From CAWINX01 sp963702055 (GTDB lineage Bacteria; Actinomycetota; Thermoleophilia; Solirubrobacterales; 70-9), in NCBI GenBank assembly GCA_963702055.1, contig OY969702.1:310001-374000 (forward strand): DNA of 64,000 bases. The letters run 5' to 3'. A program made the position numbers and the translations under genes. Shown one piece after another: positions 32,223 to 40,360 of this stretch. The notes beneath the pieces were generated by a model that made no database searches, was not told where the DNA came from, and saw nothing but the letters and a program-made list of their open reading frames with translations. Position 1 is the stretch's first letter, and each line of letters begins with the position of its first letter.

Positions 32223-33110
32223 GTGCCCCTGCTCGCCGTCCCCAACGTCTCCGAGGGCCGCGACGCGGCGGCGATCGATCGCCTCGAGGCCGCCTTCGCC
32301 CGCGGCGTGACCCCCCTCGACCGCCACACCGACGCCGACCACGACCGCTCCGTCTTCACTCTCGGCGGCTGGCCCGGGCCGCTGCGCGACGCGCTCATCC
32401 GCGGCGCCGAGGAGGCAATCGAGTCGATCGACATGACTGCGTATGCCGGCGCCCACCCGGCGATCGGCGCCCTCGACGTCTGCCCGATCGTCTGGCTCGA
32501 CCCCGCCGACCGCGCCGCCGCGCGCGTCGAGGCGCTCGCCGTCGCCGAGCAGATCGGCGGTTTCGGGGTGCCCGTCTTTTTATACGGCGAGTTGGCGACC
32601 CGCCCGGCGCACGCCGAGCGCGCCTACTTCCGCAACGGCGGGCTCGCCGAACTGACGGTGCGCATGGAGAGGGGCGAGCTGCGACCCGACCACGGTCCCG
32701 CTCTCCCGCACCCGACCGCCGGCGCGACCCTGGTCACCGCACGCCCGCCGCTCGCCGCCTTCAACGTCGAGCTGGAGGGGGCCGACCGCGACGCGGCCCG
32801 GATCGTCGCCGCCGAGTTGCGCGAGGCAGGCGGCGGCCTGCCCGGCGTGCGGGCGATCGGGCTGCCGCTCTCCAGTGGTCGCGCCCAGGTCTCGACCAAC
32901 GTCCACGACCCGCTCCAGGTCCCGCTCGGCGTCGTCGTCGAGCGGGTGCGCGCGCTGGCGGCGCCGCTCGGCGCCCGCCCGGTCGAGGCCGAGCTGATCG
33001 GCCTGATCCCCCAGGGCGCCCTGGACGCCTACCCCGACGACGTGCCGATCCGCGGCTTCGACCCCGCGCTTCACGTGATCGAGCGACGGCTGCCGGGGCC
33101 GACCGACTAA
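32223..33110 (+). CDS. ftcD: Glutamate formimidoyltransferase
   Basis: 295 residues from GTG 32223. N-terminal strand PLLAVPNVSEGRD is the family signature, followed by DHDRSVFTLGG, the substrate-binding HPAIGALDVCPIVWL, the YGELATRPAHAERAYFRNGG stretch and GVRAIGLPLSSGRAQVSTNVHDP. The enzyme moves a formimino (or formyl) group between glutamate and tetrahydrofolate in histidine breakdown. The cyclodeaminase domain seen in animals is absent, as usual in bacteria. No hut genes are in the window. Confidence 0.92.
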   Translation: MPLLAVPNVSEGRDAAAIDRLEAAFARGVTPLDRHTDADHDRSVFTLGGWPGPLRDALIRGAEEAIESIDMTAYAGAHPAIGALDVCPIVWLDPADRAAARVEALAVAEQIGGFGVPVFLYGELATRPAHAERAYFRNGGLAELTVRMERGELRPDHGPALPHPTAGATLVTARPPLAAFNVELEGADRDAARIVAAELREAGGGLPGVRAIGLPLSSGRAQVSTNVHDPLQVPLGVVVERVRALAAPLGARPVEAELIGLIPQGALDAYPDDVPIRGFDPALHVIERRLPGPTD

Positions 33111-33120
33111 ATTCTGGGCC

Positions 33121-33483
33121 ATGGCCCAGACGAAGAAGAAGCGGCGCCGCAAGCACCGCGGCACCCAGGGCGGCTCGATCGACACCCGGCGCCGCGCCGC
33201 GCGTCCCCGCAGTCGCGAGGAGGCGAAGGCCCGCGCTCGCGCCAAACGCAAGCCGACTGCCCGTGCCGACCGCCCGCCGACCTGGCGCAGCTCGATCATC
33301 CGCGGCGTCGCGGCGGCGGCGATCTTCACCGTCCTGCTGCTGGTGGTCTTCCGCAGGCCGATCGGCGTGGCGCTCTCCCTCGGCGCCTTCATGCTCGTCT
33401 TCTACATCCCGGGCGGCTACTTCATCGACACGACGATGTGGCGGCGCCGCGAGCGGGCACGGCTGCGCTCCAACGACAAGTGA
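33121..33483 (+). CDS. Small basic membrane protein of unknown function
   Basis: 120 residues. The first 55 are extremely basic (MAQTKKKRRRKHRGTQGG, then many Arg/Lys), followed by two helices AAAIFTVLLLVVF and GVALSLGAFMLVFYIPGGYFID and a basic tail. Such proteins are common in actinobacteria beside the glyoxalase II-like gene. The basic cytoplasmic head could touch RNA or membrane lipids. It overlaps the next gene by 4 bp. Confidence 0.7.
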   Translation: MAQTKKKRRRKHRGTQGGSIDTRRRAARPRSREEAKARARAKRKPTARADRPPTWRSSIIRGVAAAAIFTVLLLVVFRRPIGVALSLGAFMLVFYIPGGYFIDTTMWRRRERARLRSNDK

Positions 33484-34124
33484 GCCTCCATGTCGAGATG
33501 CTCACGGTCGGTCCGATCGCCGAGAACTGCTTCCTGCTCGGCCGCGCCGGCTCCGACCGCGGCCTGATCGTCGACCCGGGCGAGGAGCCCGAGCGCATCC
33601 TCGCTGCGGTCGAGGAGATGGGGATCGGCGTCGACGCGATCCTCCTCACCCACTGTCACTTCGACCACATCGGCGCCGTCGCCCCGGTCGCCAAGGCCAC
33701 CGGCGCCCCCGTCTACTGCCCGCAGATCGAGGTGCCGATCCTCGCCGACATCATGACCTTCGTCCCCTGGGAGGGGTTCGGCCCGTTTGAGAGCTACGAC
33801 GCCGACGAGACGGTGAGCGGCGGCGAGACCCTGGAGCTGGCCGGGCTCCAGCTCGACGTCATCTTCACCCCGGGTCATAGCCCCGGCCACGTCACCTACT
33901 CGGTGCGCGGCGAGGAGGCGATCTTCTCCGGCGACGTGCTCTTCCAGGGATCGGTCGGGCGGACCGACCTTCCTGGCGCCGACGGGCCGACCCTGATCGA
34001 GTCGATTCGCCGTCTACTCGAGTCCCATTCCGACGAGACGACCGTCTACCCCGGCCACATGGGGCCGACCACGCTCGGCGCCGAGCGGGCGACGAACGTG
34101 TTCCTCGCGCCGCTGGCGCGGTAG
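33480..34124 (+). CDS. MBL-fold hydrolase, glyoxalase II-like
   Basis: 214 residues from GTG 33480 (overlaps the previous stop). Zinc ligands: THCHFDHIG (HxHxDH), His in FTPGHSPGHV, Asp in IFSGDVLFQGSVGRTDLP and His in VYPGHMGPTT. The SGDVLFQGSxGRTDLPGAD segment is the signature of the YcbL/GloB-like subgroup, small enzymes that hydrolyse thioesters such as lactoyl-thiol. Complete and of normal length. hisS follows 33 bp later, a neighbour pair seen widely in actinobacteria. Confidence 0.9.
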   Translation: MSLHVEMLTVGPIAENCFLLGRAGSDRGLIVDPGEEPERILAAVEEMGIGVDAILLTHCHFDHIGAVAPVAKATGAPVYCPQIEVPILADIMTFVPWEGFGPFESYDADETVSGGETLELAGLQLDVIFTPGHSPGHVTYSVRGEEAIFSGDVLFQGSVGRTDLPGADGPTLIESIRRLLESHSDETTVYPGHMGPTTLGAERATNVFLAPLAR

Positions 34125-34157
34125 CCCCCGGGCGCGTCCAATAAGGTCGCAAGCGGC

Positions 34158-35393
34158 ATGGCGAGCAAGTACCAGGCACCCCGCGGGACCTTCGACGTCC
34201 TGCCCGAGCAGGCCCGCGTCCGGGCGCGGGTCGAGCGCGCCGCCGCGGCGATCTTCGCCCGCGCCGGCTACGAGCCGATCGCCACGCCCGCCTTCGAGGA
34301 CACCGAGCTGTTCGTGCGCGGCGTCGGCCGCTCCACCGACATCGTCAACAAGGAGATGTTCAGCTTCGAGGACAAGGGCGGGCGCAGCATCACCCTGCGG
34401 CCGGAGGGGACGGCGCCGATCTGCCGCGCCTACCTCGAGCACGGCATGCACAAGCTGGCGCAGCCGGTCAAGCTCTCCTACCTCGGGCCTTTCTTCCGTC
34501 ACGAGCGCCCCCAGGCCGGCCGCTACCGCCAGTTCCACCAAGTCGGGTTGGAGTGCATCGGCTCCGACTCGCCGCTCGCCGACGCCGAGGCGATCATGCT
34601 GCTCGGCGAGCTGCTGGCCGAGCTCGGCGTCCCCGGGGTGCAGCTGCGCCTCGGCAGCCTCGGCAGCCTCGACTCGCGACGCGCCTACCTGGAGGAGCTG
34701 AAGGCCCATCTGCACGCCCACGAGGGCGAGCTCTCCAGGGAGGTCCGCGAGCGGATCGACGCCAACCCGCTGCGTGCCTTCGACGCCGACGACGAGGGGA
34801 CGCGCAGCGTGATGGCCTCGGCGCCGACGATCGTCGAGCGGCTGGAGGGCTCCGACGCCGAGCACTTCGCCGAGGTCCGCACCCTGCTCGACGCCGCTGG
34901 GGTCGAGTACACGATCGACCCGTCCCTGGTGCGCGGCCTCGACTACTACACGCGGACGATCTTCTCCTTCGTCTGCGACGCCCTCGGCGCCCAGTCGGAG
35001 ATCGGCGGCGGCGGTCGCTACGACGGACTGATCGAACAGCTCGGCGGGCCGTCGACCCCCGCGGTCGGCTGGGCGGCGGGCATCGAGCGGATCCTGCTGG
35101 CGCTGGGCGAGGACGAGGAGGCGCCGGGACGCGACGCCTTCGTCGCCGCCGCCGGCGAGAGCCAGCGCGGCCGGGCGATGGCGCTTGTCGTCGAGCTGCG
35201 CACCGCCGGCCTCTCGGCCGAGCTCGACATGGCGGGGCGCGGCCTCAAGAGCCAGCTCAAGCACGCCGACCGGATCGGCGCCCGTCGGCTGGTCATCCTG
35301 GAGGAGGACGGCTCGGCCCAGCTGCGCGACATGGAATCCGGCGAGCAGCGCCCGGTCGAGACGGCGAATTTGATCGAGGAGGTGACCGCGTGA
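34158..35393 (+). CDS. hisS: Histidyl-tRNA synthetase
   Basis: 411 residues. Class II synthetase: PRGTFDVLPEQA at the N-terminus, motif 2 LGPFFRHERPQAGRYRQFHQVGLE, histidine-binding loop LVRGLDYYTRTIFSFV, and motif 3 AVGWAAGIERILLAL with GGGGRYDGLIEQLGG before it. The C-terminal anticodon domain (AMALVVELRTAGLSAELD to the end) is complete. It charges tRNA-His with histidine. Its stop overlaps the GTG start of aspS by 4 bp; hisS-aspS pairs are frequent in Gram-positive bacteria. Confidence 0.97.
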   Translation: MASKYQAPRGTFDVLPEQARVRARVERAAAAIFARAGYEPIATPAFEDTELFVRGVGRSTDIVNKEMFSFEDKGGRSITLRPEGTAPICRAYLEHGMHKLAQPVKLSYLGPFFRHERPQAGRYRQFHQVGLECIGSDSPLADAEAIMLLGELLAELGVPGVQLRLGSLGSLDSRRAYLEELKAHLHAHEGELSREVRERIDANPLRAFDADDEGTRSVMASAPTIVERLEGSDAEHFAEVRTLLDAAGVEYTIDPSLVRGLDYYTRTIFSFVCDALGAQSEIGGGGRYDGLIEQLGGPSTPAVGWAAGIERILLALGEDEEAPGRDAFVAAAGESQRGRAMALVVELRTAGLSAELDMAGRGLKSQLKHADRIGARRLVILEEDGSAQLRDMESGEQRPVETANLIEEVTA

Positions 35394-37210
35394 CGGCGGG
35401 GGGCGCTTCTCCCGGGGGCGAGTTCCCCGCCCTGCGGCCGAACGATTTCCGCGACGCCTGGTGCGGGCAGGTGCTCGGCGACCGGGTCGACTCCGAGGTC
35501 CGGGTTGCCGGCTGGGTCCACCGCCGCCGCGACCACGGCGGGCTGATCTTTATCGACCTTCGCGATCGCACCGGGCTGGTCCAGCTCGTCTTCAACCCCG
35601 ACGCTGCCGGAGGCTCATTCGAGCTCGCCCATAAGCTCCGCGCCGAAGACGTGCTGACCGCGTCCGGCACGGTGGTGCGGCGCTCCGAGGAGACTGTCAA
35701 CCGCGAGCTGCCGACGGGGGAGGTCGAGCTGCGGGTAGCCGACGCCGAGCTGCTCGCCGACGCCGAGACGCCTCCCTTTCAGATCGAGGGGTTCTCCGGC
35801 GAGGTGGGAGAGGACACGCGCCTGCGCTACCGCTATCTCGACCTGCGCCGCGAGCAGATGCATAGTGCCCTGGCGTTGCGCCACCGCGTCACCGCGGCGA
35901 TGCGCGAGTTCCTCGACGGGGAGGGCTTCCTCGACGTCGAGACGCCGGTGCTGACCCGCTCGACCCCGGAGGGCGCCCGCGACTTCCTCGTCCCCAGCCG
36001 CCTCCAGCACGGCTCCTTCTACGCGCTGCCGCAGTCCCCGCAGCTCTTCAAGCAGCTGCTGATGGTCTCCGGGCTGGAGCGCTACTACCAGGTGGCGCGC
36101 TGCTTCCGCGACGAGGACCTGAGGGCCGATCGCCAGCCCGACTTCACCCAGCTCGACATCGAAATGTCCTTCGTCGACCTCGACGACGTGATCGAGGTGA
36201 ACGAGCGATTGCTCGCCCACGTCTTCGATCGCGTTGGGGGGCCTTCGCTCCAGATTCCGATGGAGCGTCTGCCCTATGACGAGGCGATCTCGCGCTTCGG
36301 CACCGACCGGCCCGATACCCGCTTCGGCCTGGAGTTGGTCGACCTCGCCGATGCTCTTGCCGAGACCGAGTTCAAGGTCTTTCGCTCGGTGATCGATTCG
36401 GGAGGCGCGGTTCGCGGCCTCAACGCCGGACGCCGTGAGATGCCGCGCTCCGCCCTCGACGGGCTGATCTCCCGTGCCCAGGAGCTGGGCGCGAAGGGGC
36501 TTGTCTGGGCTTTCCGGGAGGGCGATGGCTGGCGGTCGCCGACCGCCAAGTTCCTCTCGGCCGAGGAATTGAGCGCCCTGAACGAAAAGCTGGGCGCCGA
36601 GGAGGGCGACCTGCTCCTCGTCGTCGCCGATCGGCCCAAGGTCGCCAACGCGGTGCTGGCTCAGCTGCGGCTCGACCTGGCGGCCGAGTTCGACCTGGTT
36701 CCAGCCGACACCGATTCGTTGCTCTGGATCGTCGACTGGCCGCTGATGGAGGAAAGAGACGACGGTGGCTGGGACCCGCTGCATCACCCCTTCACCGCAC
36801 CCGCCGGAGATTTCGACCCCAAGGACCCGAGCGGCGTTCGAGCGCTCGCCTACGACGTCGTCTGGAACGGCCAGGAGATGGGCGGTGGCTCGATTCGTAT
36901 CAGCGACGCCGCCCTACAGGGCAAGGTCTTCGCCGCGCTGGGAATCGACGCCGCCGAGGCGGAGGCCCGTTTTGGCTTCCTCCTCGAAGCGCTTCGCTAC
37001 GGCGCCCCCCCGCACGGCGGCATCGCCTACGGGCTGGATCGGATCGTCCAGCGGCTGGCCGGCACCGAGTCGATTCGCGACGTGATCGCCTTCCCGAAGA
37101 CCGCCTCCGGGGCCGACGCCTTGACCGGCGCTCCAGCCCCGGTCGACGAGGCTCAGCTTCGGGAGGTCGGGTTGCAGCCGCGCGCAAAGCGCCCAACGGG
37201 GCAGCGCTAG
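35390..37210 (+). CDS. aspS: Aspartyl-tRNA synthetase
   Basis: 606 residues from GTG 35390. Layout: OB-fold anticodon domain (AGWVHRRRDHGGLIFIDLRDRTG, 27-110), motif 1 ETPVLTRSTPEGARDF, motif 2 YYQVARCFRDEDLRADRQPDFTQLD, the bacterial GAD insert (about 290-420, with SRAQELGAKGLVWAF), then DWPLMEERDD and motif 3 PPHGGIAYGLDRIVQRL. Full-length for a bacterial-type enzyme. In many bacteria lacking asparaginyl-tRNA synthetase this enzyme also charges tRNA-Asn; that cannot be told here. Coupled to hisS. Confidence 0.97.
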   Translation: MTAGGASPGGEFPALRPNDFRDAWCGQVLGDRVDSEVRVAGWVHRRRDHGGLIFIDLRDRTGLVQLVFNPDAAGGSFELAHKLRAEDVLTASGTVVRRSEETVNRELPTGEVELRVADAELLADAETPPFQIEGFSGEVGEDTRLRYRYLDLRREQMHSALALRHRVTAAMREFLDGEGFLDVETPVLTRSTPEGARDFLVPSRLQHGSFYALPQSPQLFKQLLMVSGLERYYQVARCFRDEDLRADRQPDFTQLDIEMSFVDLDDVIEVNERLLAHVFDRVGGPSLQIPMERLPYDEAISRFGTDRPDTRFGLELVDLADALAETEFKVFRSVIDSGGAVRGLNAGRREMPRSALDGLISRAQELGAKGLVWAFREGDGWRSPTAKFLSAEELSALNEKLGAEEGDLLLVVADRPKVANAVLAQLRLDLAAEFDLVPADTDSLLWIVDWPLMEERDDGGWDPLHHPFTAPAGDFDPKDPSGVRALAYDVVWNGQEMGGGSIRISDAALQGKVFAALGIDAAEAEARFGFLLEALRYGAPPHGGIAYGLDRIVQRLAGTESIRDVIAFPKTASGADALTGAPAPVDEAQLREVGLQPRAKRPTGQR

Positions 37211-37211
37211 C

Positions 37212-37496
37212 GTGGGGCTCCGGGACTGGTTGCCACGCTCGTGGCGTCCGGCTCCCGGCCCTGGACAGACCCCGGTCCACGTCGACGACCCGAGCTTCGA
37301 CTCCTGGGAGGTGGTGCGCGACTTCGGCGACGTCAAGACCGCGCGGGCCTGGCACCAGGCGCTCGGCGAGGCGGGGATCGAGGCGGCCCTCACCGCCGAC
37401 TGGCCGCTCGACCGCTTCGGCCGCGGCGACATCGCCCTGCGGGTGCAGCCGGAGGACTGGAGCGAGGCCGAGTTGCTCCTCTCCAACCTGGACTGA
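37212..37496 (+). CDS. Small signal-transducing-like protein (DUF2007-like)
   Basis: 94 residues from GTG 37212, two bases after aspS. The core WEVVRDFGDVKTARAWHQALGEAGIEAAL followed by DIALRVQPEDWSEAELLL has the alpha-beta pattern of small DUF2007-type domains, in which a strand, helix and strand precede a residue-rich loop and a final helix. The N-terminal 35 residues are Pro-rich and variable. Role unknown. It is the last coding gene before the probable 6S RNA. Confidence 0.6.
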   Translation: MGLRDWLPRSWRPAPGPGQTPVHVDDPSFDSWEVVRDFGDVKTARAWHQALGEAGIEAALTADWPLDRFGRGDIALRVQPEDWSEAELLLSNLD

Positions 37497-37501
37497 GGAC
37501 T

Positions 37502-37690
37502 CCGCGCTCGGCTGAAAACCGTGCTCGCAGGCTGTCGCCCGGTGCTACGGTTTAACCGAGGCTCGAGCCCGTTCGCGAGCCGTCTCACCGTTTGACCCAA
37601 CACAAACGGCGCGGGAGCCGGTTTCTTCAGGCCCCTTGGGGTCGGGAGTAGGCACCCACCTTCACTTGAAGGGATCAAAGCCAGAGGCGG
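37502..37690 (+). ncRNA. ssrS: Probable 6S RNA
   Basis: A 189-nt stretch with no gene carries the sequence blocks of 6S RNA. The 5' part has GTGCTCGCAGGCTGTCGCCC then GGTGCTACGGTTTAACC, similar to the E. coli 6S 5' arm (GTTCGCAAGCGGGCCAGTCCCC). The 3' part has GGAGTAGGCACCCACCTTCA followed by CTTGAAGGGATCA, like the 3' arm of alpha- and gamma-proteobacterial 6S RNAs. Bases 37502-37513 can pair with 37679-37690 as a closing stem with an internal loop, and a terminator-like hairpin follows. 6S RNA binds the housekeeping RNA polymerase and mutes sigma-dependent promoters. The interior could also form extra local hairpins, which lowers certainty. Confidence 0.68.
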
Positions 37691-37714
37691 CAACGGCGGG
37701 TTGGAGCCTCTTTT
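37683..37714 (+). terminator. Candidate terminator after the 6S RNA
   Basis: AGAGGC pairs with GCCTCT across a 17-nt loop and is followed by TTT. The 5' arm overlaps the proposed closing stem of the 6S RNA, so the two structures would compete or form in sequence. Weak but well placed. Confidence 0.4.
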
Positions 37715-37775
37715 GTTGCGCAAACGTCACCTTCGGCGCGCCCTGCGCGCGTGGCCGTCCTCCACCATCGGCGGC

Positions 37776-38768
37776 ATGTCGGTTGATAGCCATCCCCCGG
37801 TGAGGGTCGAAAGGCGTCTTTTCCTCCGTAGTGGAGAAGAAAACGCCTTTCGGCCAGCGTCGAGACATCTCGATGCGTGGATAGCGGAGCTGGCTGATCG
37901 ACAGCACGGTGTCGTGGCTCGATGGCAGCTATTGGGAAGGGCGAGCAGAAACGAGATCGACAAGCGAATTGCTCGCGGCACTCTTCATCGGGTCCAGCGA
38001 GGCGTCTATGCCGTTGGCCATCAGGTGCTCACGGTCGAGGCTCGGTGGATGGCCGCCGTGCTCGCGGCGAGCCCCGACGCCGTTCTCAGTCACCGCTCTG
38101 CCGGACAACTTTGGGGATTGCTGCCGCGTGCGTCCATCCAACTGGAGGTGACAAGACCGCCGGGTACTTCGATCATGCGGTCGGGACTGACCATCCACCG
38201 GTCTCCGCTTCCGGCAGACGAGGTCGATGTGATTGACGGCATCCCGACCACCTCGGTGTTCCGGACGGTGTTCGACCTCGCAGCGGGACTCAGTATGCGC
38301 GGGCTGGAGCAGGCATTCAACGAGGCCGAGGTGCGCGGCCTTACCGACACCGTCTCGTTGCCGCAACTGCTCGATCGCCATTCCGGGAGGAGGGGTGCCG
38401 CAAACGTTCGCGCCCTGCTGGCGGCGAAAGCGCCGGGCGGCGTGACGCGAAATGTTTTCGAGGAACGTTTCCTCCGGTTGATCGACCGGCATCGCCTGCC
38501 CCGGCCGCGACTCAACGCCGATATCGCGGTCGACGGTCGTTTCTTCAATGTCGATTGCCTTTGGGCAGAAGCCCGTGTCGTGGTCGAGCTCGACAGCCGC
38601 ACCTTTCACGGCACCGATCCTCGCTTTCACTCGGATCGCGAACGAGACCGTTTGCTCCTGGTCGCCGGCTGGGGGTGTGTGCGAATCACCTGGAAGCAGC
38701 TCAGCGAAGACGAGGCGGGCGTCGTGCGCGACCTCAGGGATCTGCTGAGCGCCCGCGGGCAGACGTAA
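37776..38768 (+). CDS. AbiEi-like winged-helix plus DUF559 (Vsr-like) domain protein
   Basis: 330 residues from ATG 37776. The N-terminal part, IAELADRQHGVVARWQLLGRASRNEID followed by GTLHRVQRGVYAVG (about 30-90), is the winged helix shared with AbiEi antitoxins and related regulators. The C-terminal 110 residues form a DUF559-type nuclease-like fold: NVFEERFLRLIDRHRLPRPRLNADI, FNVDCLWAEARVVVELDSRTFHG, and HSDRERDRLLLVAGWGCVRITW. The VVELDSR acid and the RERD motif fit a PD-(D/E)xK-type centre. Such genes are numerous in actinobacteria with no partner toxin. A hairpin repeat occupies codons 11-26, so the true start may lie further on. Confidence 0.75.
   Translation: MSVDSHPPVRVERRLFLRSGEENAFRPASRHLDAWIAELADRQHGVVARWQLLGRASRNEIDKRIARGTLHRVQRGVYAVGHQVLTVEARWMAAVLAASPDAVLSHRSAGQLWGLLPRASIQLEVTRPPGTSIMRSGLTIHRSPLPADEVDVIDGIPTTSVFRTVFDLAAGLSMRGLEQAFNEAEVRGLTDTVSLPQLLDRHSGRRGAANVRALLAAKAPGGVTRNVFEERFLRLIDRHRLPRPRLNADIAVDGRFFNVDCLWAEARVVVELDSRTFHGTDPRFHSDRERDRLLLVAGWGCVRITWKQLSEDEAGVVRDLRDLLSARGQT
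37808..37852. repeat. Hairpin repeat family B, copy 1
   Basis: Inverted repeat with arms CGAAAGGCGTCTTTTC and GAAGAAAACGCCTTTCG, nearly perfect, around a short loop. A second copy with the same arms lies at 52972-53018. This copy falls in the 5' part of the DUF559 gene. Confidence 0.75.
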
Positions 38769-38833
38769 AGCGGGTCCGCTGTGATTTTGCGGCGCCGCAA
38801 CGCTCCTTGCTGCCGCCTCCTACCCTGTAGACG

Positions 38834-40318
38834 GTGAATCGCGAGGCCTTCGAGCACTTTCTGAACGACACGACGCGATGCGGTCCCGTCCCGGACGACG
38901 CCTCTACGGGCGCCGCCGGCGGGGCGGCTTGCGGCGATCTCTCGCGGATCTCCCTCGTCCTCGACGGGGGGCGGATCGTCGAGGCGACCTTCGACGCGGA
39001 GGGGTGCGGAGCGACCCGGGCGGCGACCGCCGCGGCGGTCGAGATGGCCTGCGACGCGTCCGTGCTGGAGGTGGCCGCGATCGGGGTCGAAGACCTCGAT
39101 GCAGCGCTCGGCGGCCTCACTCCCGCCAAGCGCCACGCCGCACAGCTCGCCGCCGACGCCCTGCACCGCGCGCTGGCGGGGGCCGCGGCTTCCTCGCTGC
39201 GTCTTGCGTCGTCGCTCGGTGGGAAGCCGAGCGGTCCCGAGGGGTGCGCTCCCACCGACCGCGTCCTGGTCGCGATGTCCGGCGGCGTCGACAGCGCCGT
39301 CGCCGCGCTGCTGGAGCGTGAGCGTGGGGCGGAGGTCGTCGGGGTGACGGTGAAGCTCTGGGCCGACCCCGCGACCGACGGCGCCAAGGCCTGCTGCTCG
39401 CCCGAGGCTGTGCTCGGCGCCCGCGCCCTTGCCCATTCGCTTGGCATCCCACACTTCACCCTCGACCTCGAAGAGGACTTCCGTCGCCGCGTCGTCGGCT
39501 CGTTCGTCGACGGCTACGCGGCCGGCCGCACCCCCAACCCCTGTGTTCTCTGCAACGGCGAGGTGCGGATCGCCGCGATGGTCGATCTCGCCGACCGCCT
39601 CGGCGCCTCGCGCCTGGTCACCGGCCACTACGCCCGCATCGTCGACGATGGCGATGGCCTGCTGCTCGCCGCCGCCTCCGACGAGGCCAAGGACCAGAGC
39701 TACATGCTCGCGGCGCTCCCACCCGAGCTGCTCGACCGCCTCGGCTTCCCGCTCGCCGATCTGACCAAGCCCGAGGTGCGCGAGATCGCCGGCCGCCACG
39801 ACCTCCCCGTCGCCGGCAAGGCCGAGAGTCAGGACCTCTGCTTCCTCGCCGGCCAGGGCAAGCGCGAGTTCCTGCGCCGCCACGGCGATCTGCGCGATCG
39901 CGACGGCGCCCTCGTCGACCGCGCCGGCCGCGTCCTCGGCCGCCATCGCGGCCACCACCACTACACGGTCGGCCAGCGCCGCGGCATCGGCGTCGGCGCC
40001 CCCGAACCGCTCTACGTCCTCGAGACCGACGCCGCTTCGAACACCGTCACGGTGGGGACCCGGGCCGAGCTGGAGACGACCCGGGTCCGCATTCGCGACG
40101 CCGTCCTACACCGCGACGGCGCCCAGGTCGACGCGGTCAGGCTCCGCTACCACTCGTGCGTCCTGCCGGCCAGCGTCGGCGCCGCCCATCCCGGCGACCA
40201 CGACGCCCTCGACATCGAGCTGCGCGAGCCCTTCGCCGGCGCCGCGCCGGGCCAGACCGCCACGCTGCTCGCCGGTCACGCGATCGTCGGCCACGGCACG
40301 ATCGCCTCGGCCGCCTGA
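38834..40318 (+). CDS. mnmA: tRNA 2-thiouridylase MnmA with N-terminal IscU/NifU-like scaffold domain
   Basis: 494 residues from GTG 38834. Residues 1-125 look like an Fe-S scaffold: AACGDLSRISLVLDGGRIVEATFDAEGCGATRAATAAAVEM, with the first two scaffold Cys (CGD, GCGA). The third, usually in a KHCxxL segment, is Ala here (KRHAAQLAADAL). Residues 135-494 are MnmA: the PP-loop LVAMSGGVDSAVAALL, the catalytic Cys in TPNPCVLCNGEVRI, and SQDLCFLAGQ, followed by the C-terminal beta barrel. CxxC plus the later Cys are the ligands of [4Fe-4S]-dependent MnmA enzymes. It thiolates U34 of Lys, Glu and Gln tRNAs. The fused scaffold may deliver the cluster or sulfur. Confidence 0.9.
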   Translation: MNREAFEHFLNDTTRCGPVPDDASTGAAGGAACGDLSRISLVLDGGRIVEATFDAEGCGATRAATAAAVEMACDASVLEVAAIGVEDLDAALGGLTPAKRHAAQLAADALHRALAGAAASSLRLASSLGGKPSGPEGCAPTDRVLVAMSGGVDSAVAALLERERGAEVVGVTVKLWADPATDGAKACCSPEAVLGARALAHSLGIPHFTLDLEEDFRRRVVGSFVDGYAAGRTPNPCVLCNGEVRIAAMVDLADRLGASRLVTGHYARIVDDGDGLLLAAASDEAKDQSYMLAALPPELLDRLGFPLADLTKPEVREIAGRHDLPVAGKAESQDLCFLAGQGKREFLRRHGDLRDRDGALVDRAGRVLGRHRGHHHYTVGQRRGIGVGAPEPLYVLETDAASNTVTVGTRAELETTRVRIRDAVLHRDGAQVDAVRLRYHSCVLPASVGAAHPGDHDALDIELREPFAGAAPGQTATLLAGHAIVGHGTIASAA

Positions 40319-40360
40319 CGCCGCGCCCGGGCGACCTCGATAGTCCTTAGGCTCTGGCCC

